Position numbers and translations under genes: made by a program | Notes under the pieces: generated by a model | Databases searched by the model: none | What the model was told of the DNA's origin: nothing | The model's input: only the letters and a program-made list of their open reading frames with translations | NCBI GenBank assembly: GCA_002712245.1 | Contig: PASZ01000025.1 | Span: forward strand, 1-9,828 | Direction of reading: 5' to 3' | DNA from: Fidelibacterota bacterium | GTDB taxonomy: Bacteria; Fidelibacterota; Marinisomatia; Marinisomatales; TCS55 | DNA: 9,828 nt | Part shown: positions 7,698 through 9,828 of the stretch, one piece after another | Position numbering within the stretch: the first letter of the stretch is position 1 | How the letters are laid out: every line of letters starts with the position of its first letter

Positions 7698-7822
7698 AAA
7701 TAAGTAACCTTAATTAATTTATTAAAATAAGCTTAGAAATATATTTTTGAGGAGTACGCCCAAGCCTAGGCTGGGTCTTTATAAACACGTATATCAATAA
7801 TTAAGATAGATATTACAAAATT
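7698..7822 (-). promoter_or_regulatory. Intergenic leader between folC and rho, probable rho promoter region
   Basis: This 125-base gap is the longest gene-free stretch in the window, and everything downstream of it is tightly packed, so it is the natural place for the promoter of the rho-to-dnaE unit. It is very AT-rich apart from one GC-rich dyad near its middle. In the transcribed direction TATAAA occurs just before the dyad and could be a -10 element, but I see no convincing -35 at standard spacing. A weak ribosome-binding candidate, TAAGG, ends 10 bases before the rho ATG. No hairpin followed by a U-run is seen, so folC transcripts may read through. The promoter assignment is inferred from position. 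Confidence 0.4.
7759..7775. repeat. GC-rich imperfect palindrome upstream of rho
   Basis: The sequence CCCAAGCCTAGGCTGGG contains a perfect 10-base palindrome, AGCCTAGGCT (7763-7772), flanked by CCC and GGG with one unpaired A. The surrounding 27 bases (7751-7777) contain 18 G/C, against roughly one third in the rest of the window. As RNA from the minus strand it could form a short stem with a CUAG loop and one bulged U. No U-run follows on that strand, so it does not look like an intrinsic terminator. A protein-binding operator or a leader hairpin for rho are both possible. No function is shown by the sequence. Confidence 0.5.
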
Positions 7823-9028
7823 TTATTTAAAAATGCCAAATTTATCAAAAACTGCTTTTGCAAGATAATGACTACCCATAATAATGCCGGGATGATGACT
7901 GCTTTTAACACGATTGATAAGTATATCAAATGAATTTTTAAGTGAATCTACCATTTCAATATTTATATGATTAGAATTGTTATTAAAATACTTGAAAAGC
8001 TCATTCGCATTCATAAGCTCTAATTTATTAGACCCTGTTATAATCAACGATTTATATTGATTGATTAATTCATTGGAAATTAATTCAACATCTTTATCTC
8101 CTTTGATTGAAAGAACTATATGAGGGAGTTTGTTATAAATAGAAACTATAGAATCAGTTGTTACATCAATACCTTTGGCATTATGTGCTACATCATAATA
8201 GATTGGTAATTTATTGGAAATTTTTTGTAGGCGTCCATTCCATTTTGTTTGATTTAAACCATGCTGAATAGTCTGATGATTAATTTTACTATCAAATGTT
8301 TTTGCAATTGCAATTGCGGTTGTTGAATTTTGAGATTGATGATAACCAATTAGCGGTGAAGTAAATTTACCCCATTTAGATTTAAACTCTGTCCCTGAGG
8401 TAGTAAGATTGATATTGCTAATTTTACCAATATCAATTACAGAGGAATTCATTTTTTGAGCAACTTTAAGTATATAGCTTTTTAATTCTCGATCCTGAGT
8501 TGAAAGAACAAGTGGTATATTTCTCTTAATTATTCCTGATTTTTCTTTTGCAATTTTTAATATATCATCCCCTAATATATGTTGATGATCAAGAGAAATT
8601 GGTGTAATTGCTGTGATCTGTGGTGAAATAACATTAGTAGAGTCTAATCTAACGCCTAAACCAACCTCAATTATTGCAATATCAACTTTTTTTTGGTAAA
8701 AATAATTTAGTGCCATAACTGTTGTTGTTTCAAAAAAAGTAGATTGAATACGATCAATTTCATCATCGTATTTATCTAAAAATGATACAATTTCATCATC
8801 AGATATTGATTGGTCATTAACTATAATTCTTTCATTAAATCTAATTAGATGTGGCGATGTATATAGACCAACTTTGTATCCAGCTGATCCTAATATAGAT
8901 GCAAGCATAGACGAGGTAGACCCTTTCCCATTAGTCCCTGCAATATGAATTGTATTTAGTTGATGATGGGGGTTACCACATGATTCTAATAAATCTAATG
9001 TGTGCTCTAAACCTTCTTTAATTCCCAA
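7823..9028 (-). CDS. folC: Folylpolyglutamate synthase / dihydrofolate synthase (FolC)
   Basis: This is a cytosolic Mur-ligase-family enzyme that uses ATP to add glutamate to dihydropteroate and/or reduced folates. Numbering from the TTG at 9028 (401 residues), the P-loop GTNGKGS is at 31-37, SPHLIRFNERI follows at 58-68, and an STFFE folate-site segment is at 96-100. GLGVRLDSTNV is at 123-133 (the family usually has GLGGRLD), LDHQH at 146-150, EKSGIIK at 162-168, WNGRLQ at 263-268 and the C-terminal-domain DVAHN at 279-283. All landmarks are in order and no break is seen. The start is doubtful. The codons just before the TTG are in frame and read VYLYSLKR, matching the N-terminal helix expected in the family, yet no ATG, GTG or TTG lies further upstream in that open frame. 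An ATT at 9085 would give 420 residues. Single versus dual activity cannot be told. Confidence 0.93.
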   Translation of the reverse strand: MGIKEGLEHTLDLLESCGNPHHQLNTIHIAGTNGKGSTSSMLASILGSAGYKVGLYTSPHLIRFNERIIVNDQSISDDEIVSFLDKYDDEIDRIQSTFFETTTVMALNYFYQKKVDIAIIEVGLGVRLDSTNVISPQITAITPISLDHQHILGDDILKIAKEKSGIIKRNIPLVLSTQDRELKSYILKVAQKMNSSVIDIGKISNINLTTSGTEFKSKWGKFTSPLIGYHQSQNSTTAIAIAKTFDSKINHQTIQHGLNQTKWNGRLQKISNKLPIYYDVAHNAKGIDVTTDSIVSIYNKLPHIVLSIKGDKDVELISNELINQYKSLIITGSNKLELMNANELFKYFNNNSNHINIEMVDSLKNSFDILINRVKSSHHPGIIMGSHYLAKAVFDKFGIFK

Positions 9029-9123
9029 TCTTTTAAGACTGTAAAGGTAGACTAGTTTATTTTTTATTTGTTTTGTTGTATTAATGATTAGAAATGTAAA
9101 AGAAAATAAATTAAATCTGGAAT

Positions 9124-9828
9124 TTAATTTTCAGCTAAATATTGCTCACGTGAATACCTAAATTTTACAATCGCTTTGTAAACACAATTTGCTATAATCT
9201 GTCTATATTTTGAATTTCTAAGGCTTTTCTCTTCGTTTCTATTGGTTAAATAGCCCGCTTCAATTAAAATATTTGGCATGCTTGCTCCTATCAAAACATG
9301 AAAACCTGCTTGTTTAACACCTCTGTTTTTGGATTTAAGTTTTTTAGCCATTTCCTCTTGTATCATTGCTGCCAATTCTTCACTTTCTTTCATAAATACA
9401 CTTTGAGCCATAGTTGCCATAATTAAATTTTCTCCAGATAGGTCTTTGTATCTGTTGTTTGTCCTGTCTTCGTATTTAATTACCTCATTTTCCCTTGAAG
9501 CAACTTCGATCGCATCCTCTGTTTTTCCAGGGCGAAGTAAATAAGTTTCAAATCCATAAACTGATTTATTTGGACTTCCATTCAAATGAATACTCAAAAA
9601 CATTTTTCCATTTGATTCATTAGCAATTTTTGTTCGTTTCCATAATGGTATAAATATATCCTCTTCACGAGTATAAATAACTTTTAGTTTGGTATTTTTT
9701 TCTAAAAGAAGACCAATCCGTTTAGTAATATCAAGCGCAATATCTTTTTCTTTCGTCCCTCTGGGGCCCATCGTACCAGGGTCTTTGCCACCATGACCCG
9801 CATCTAAAACAATCGTGTCAAGCTTCCA
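9124..9828 (-). CDS. N-acetylmuramoyl-L-alanine amidase (Amidase_3), 5' end outside window
   Basis: This is a zinc-dependent amidase that cuts the bond between N-acetylmuramic acid and the stem peptide of peptidoglycan in the cell envelope, typically during daughter-cell separation. The frame stays open to the right edge, so 234 C-terminal residues are visible and the first ATG (9771) is internal. Numbering from the edge, the first zinc-ligand motif DAGHGG has its His at 12. The second ligand is probably Glu27 in GTKEKD, the third is His81 in LSIHLNG, and the catalytic Glu190 lies in NILIEAGYL. The whole catalytic domain is therefore present. The missing N-terminus, where a signal peptide or AMIN domain would sit, cannot be judged. 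The usual SIHAN motif reads SIHLN here, a mild variation. It ends with TAA and is followed by folC. AmiA/AmiB/AmiC-type identity cannot be settled from this fragment. Confidence 0.92.
   Translation of the reverse strand, partial: WKLDTIVLDAGHGGKDPGTMGPRGTKEKDIALDITKRIGLLLEKNTKLKVIYTREEDIFIPLWKRTKIANESNGKMFLSIHLNGSPNKSVYGFETYLLRPGKTEDAIEVASRENEVIKYEDRTNNRYKDLSGENLIMATMAQSVFMKESEELAAMIQEEMAKKLKSKNRGVKQAGFHVLIGASMPNILIEAGYLTNRNEEKSLRNSKYRQIIANCVYKAIVKFRYSREQYLAEN

Noticed and set aside
7759..7781. Dyad upstream of rho as an intrinsic terminator
   Set aside because: On the minus strand the stem is short and is followed by GCGTACTCCTC, not a U-run; on the plus strand TCTTT follows, but no plus-strand gene exists to terminate.
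9029..9123. Small separate gene or RNA between the amidase and folC
   Set aside because: The folC frame runs open through it and encodes the expected N-terminal helix, so it is better explained as folC 5' coding sequence plus a short spacer.
1..9828. CRISPR array accompanying the Cas6b-like gene
   Set aside because: No regularly spaced repeats of 20-40 bases with unique spacers were seen, and no other cas gene is present.

Overview
The window is an AT-rich bacterial chromosome segment (about one third G+C by eye). Every gene I can support lies on the minus strand, so the biological reading direction is right to left. Nothing mobile, phage-like or CRISPR-like is visible. Low G+C, Lys/Asn-rich proteins, few clear Shine-Dalgarno sequences, TTG starts and very tight packing suggest a free-living, possibly marine, streamlined bacterium. 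The order rpmE - DUF1385 - prfA - prmC occurs in several phyla. A member of the FCB group such as Marinimicrobia (SAR406) is my tentative guess, with low confidence.

In transcription order the window holds: the 3' part of a cell-wall N-acetylmuramoyl-L-alanine amidase (9828-9124); folC, a folate/dihydrofolate synthase-type Mur ligase (9028-7823, with its true start in doubt); a 125-base intergenic region carrying a GC-rich dyad (7822-7698); rho (7697-6450); an unusual 339-residue protein resembling the CRISPR RNA-processing family Cas6b (6438-5419); an aspartate-type aminotransferase (5419-4223); rpmE for ribosomal protein L31 (4206-4003); a DUF1385/YqhQ-like membrane protein (3993-3031); prfA for release factor 1 (3034-1970); prmC, the RF methyltransferase (1964-1092); and the N-terminal third of dnaE, the replicative DNA polymerase (1091-1).

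From rho to dnaE the junctions are +11 bases, a 1-base TAATG overlap, +16, +9, a 4-base ATGA overlap, +5, and an abutting TAAATG. No hairpin/U-run terminator lies between them, so they read as one polycistronic unit. The set covers transcription termination (Rho), the ribosome (L31), translation termination (RF1 and the enzyme that methylates it) and replication (DnaE). An aminotransferase and an uncharacterised membrane protein are embedded among them.

The item most worth a second look is the gene right after rho. Residues 10-222 show the landmarks I associate with Cas6b RAMP-fold endoribonucleases. However, there is no CRISPR array or other cas gene here, the N-terminal 110 residues contain no histidine, and the glycine-rich loop lacks its usual basic residues. 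The protein also carries an added acidic linker and a Lys/Arg/Asn-rich tail. I read it as a possible domesticated, non-cleaving RNA-binding protein co-expressed with Rho and translation factors. This is an inference from motif recognition alone.
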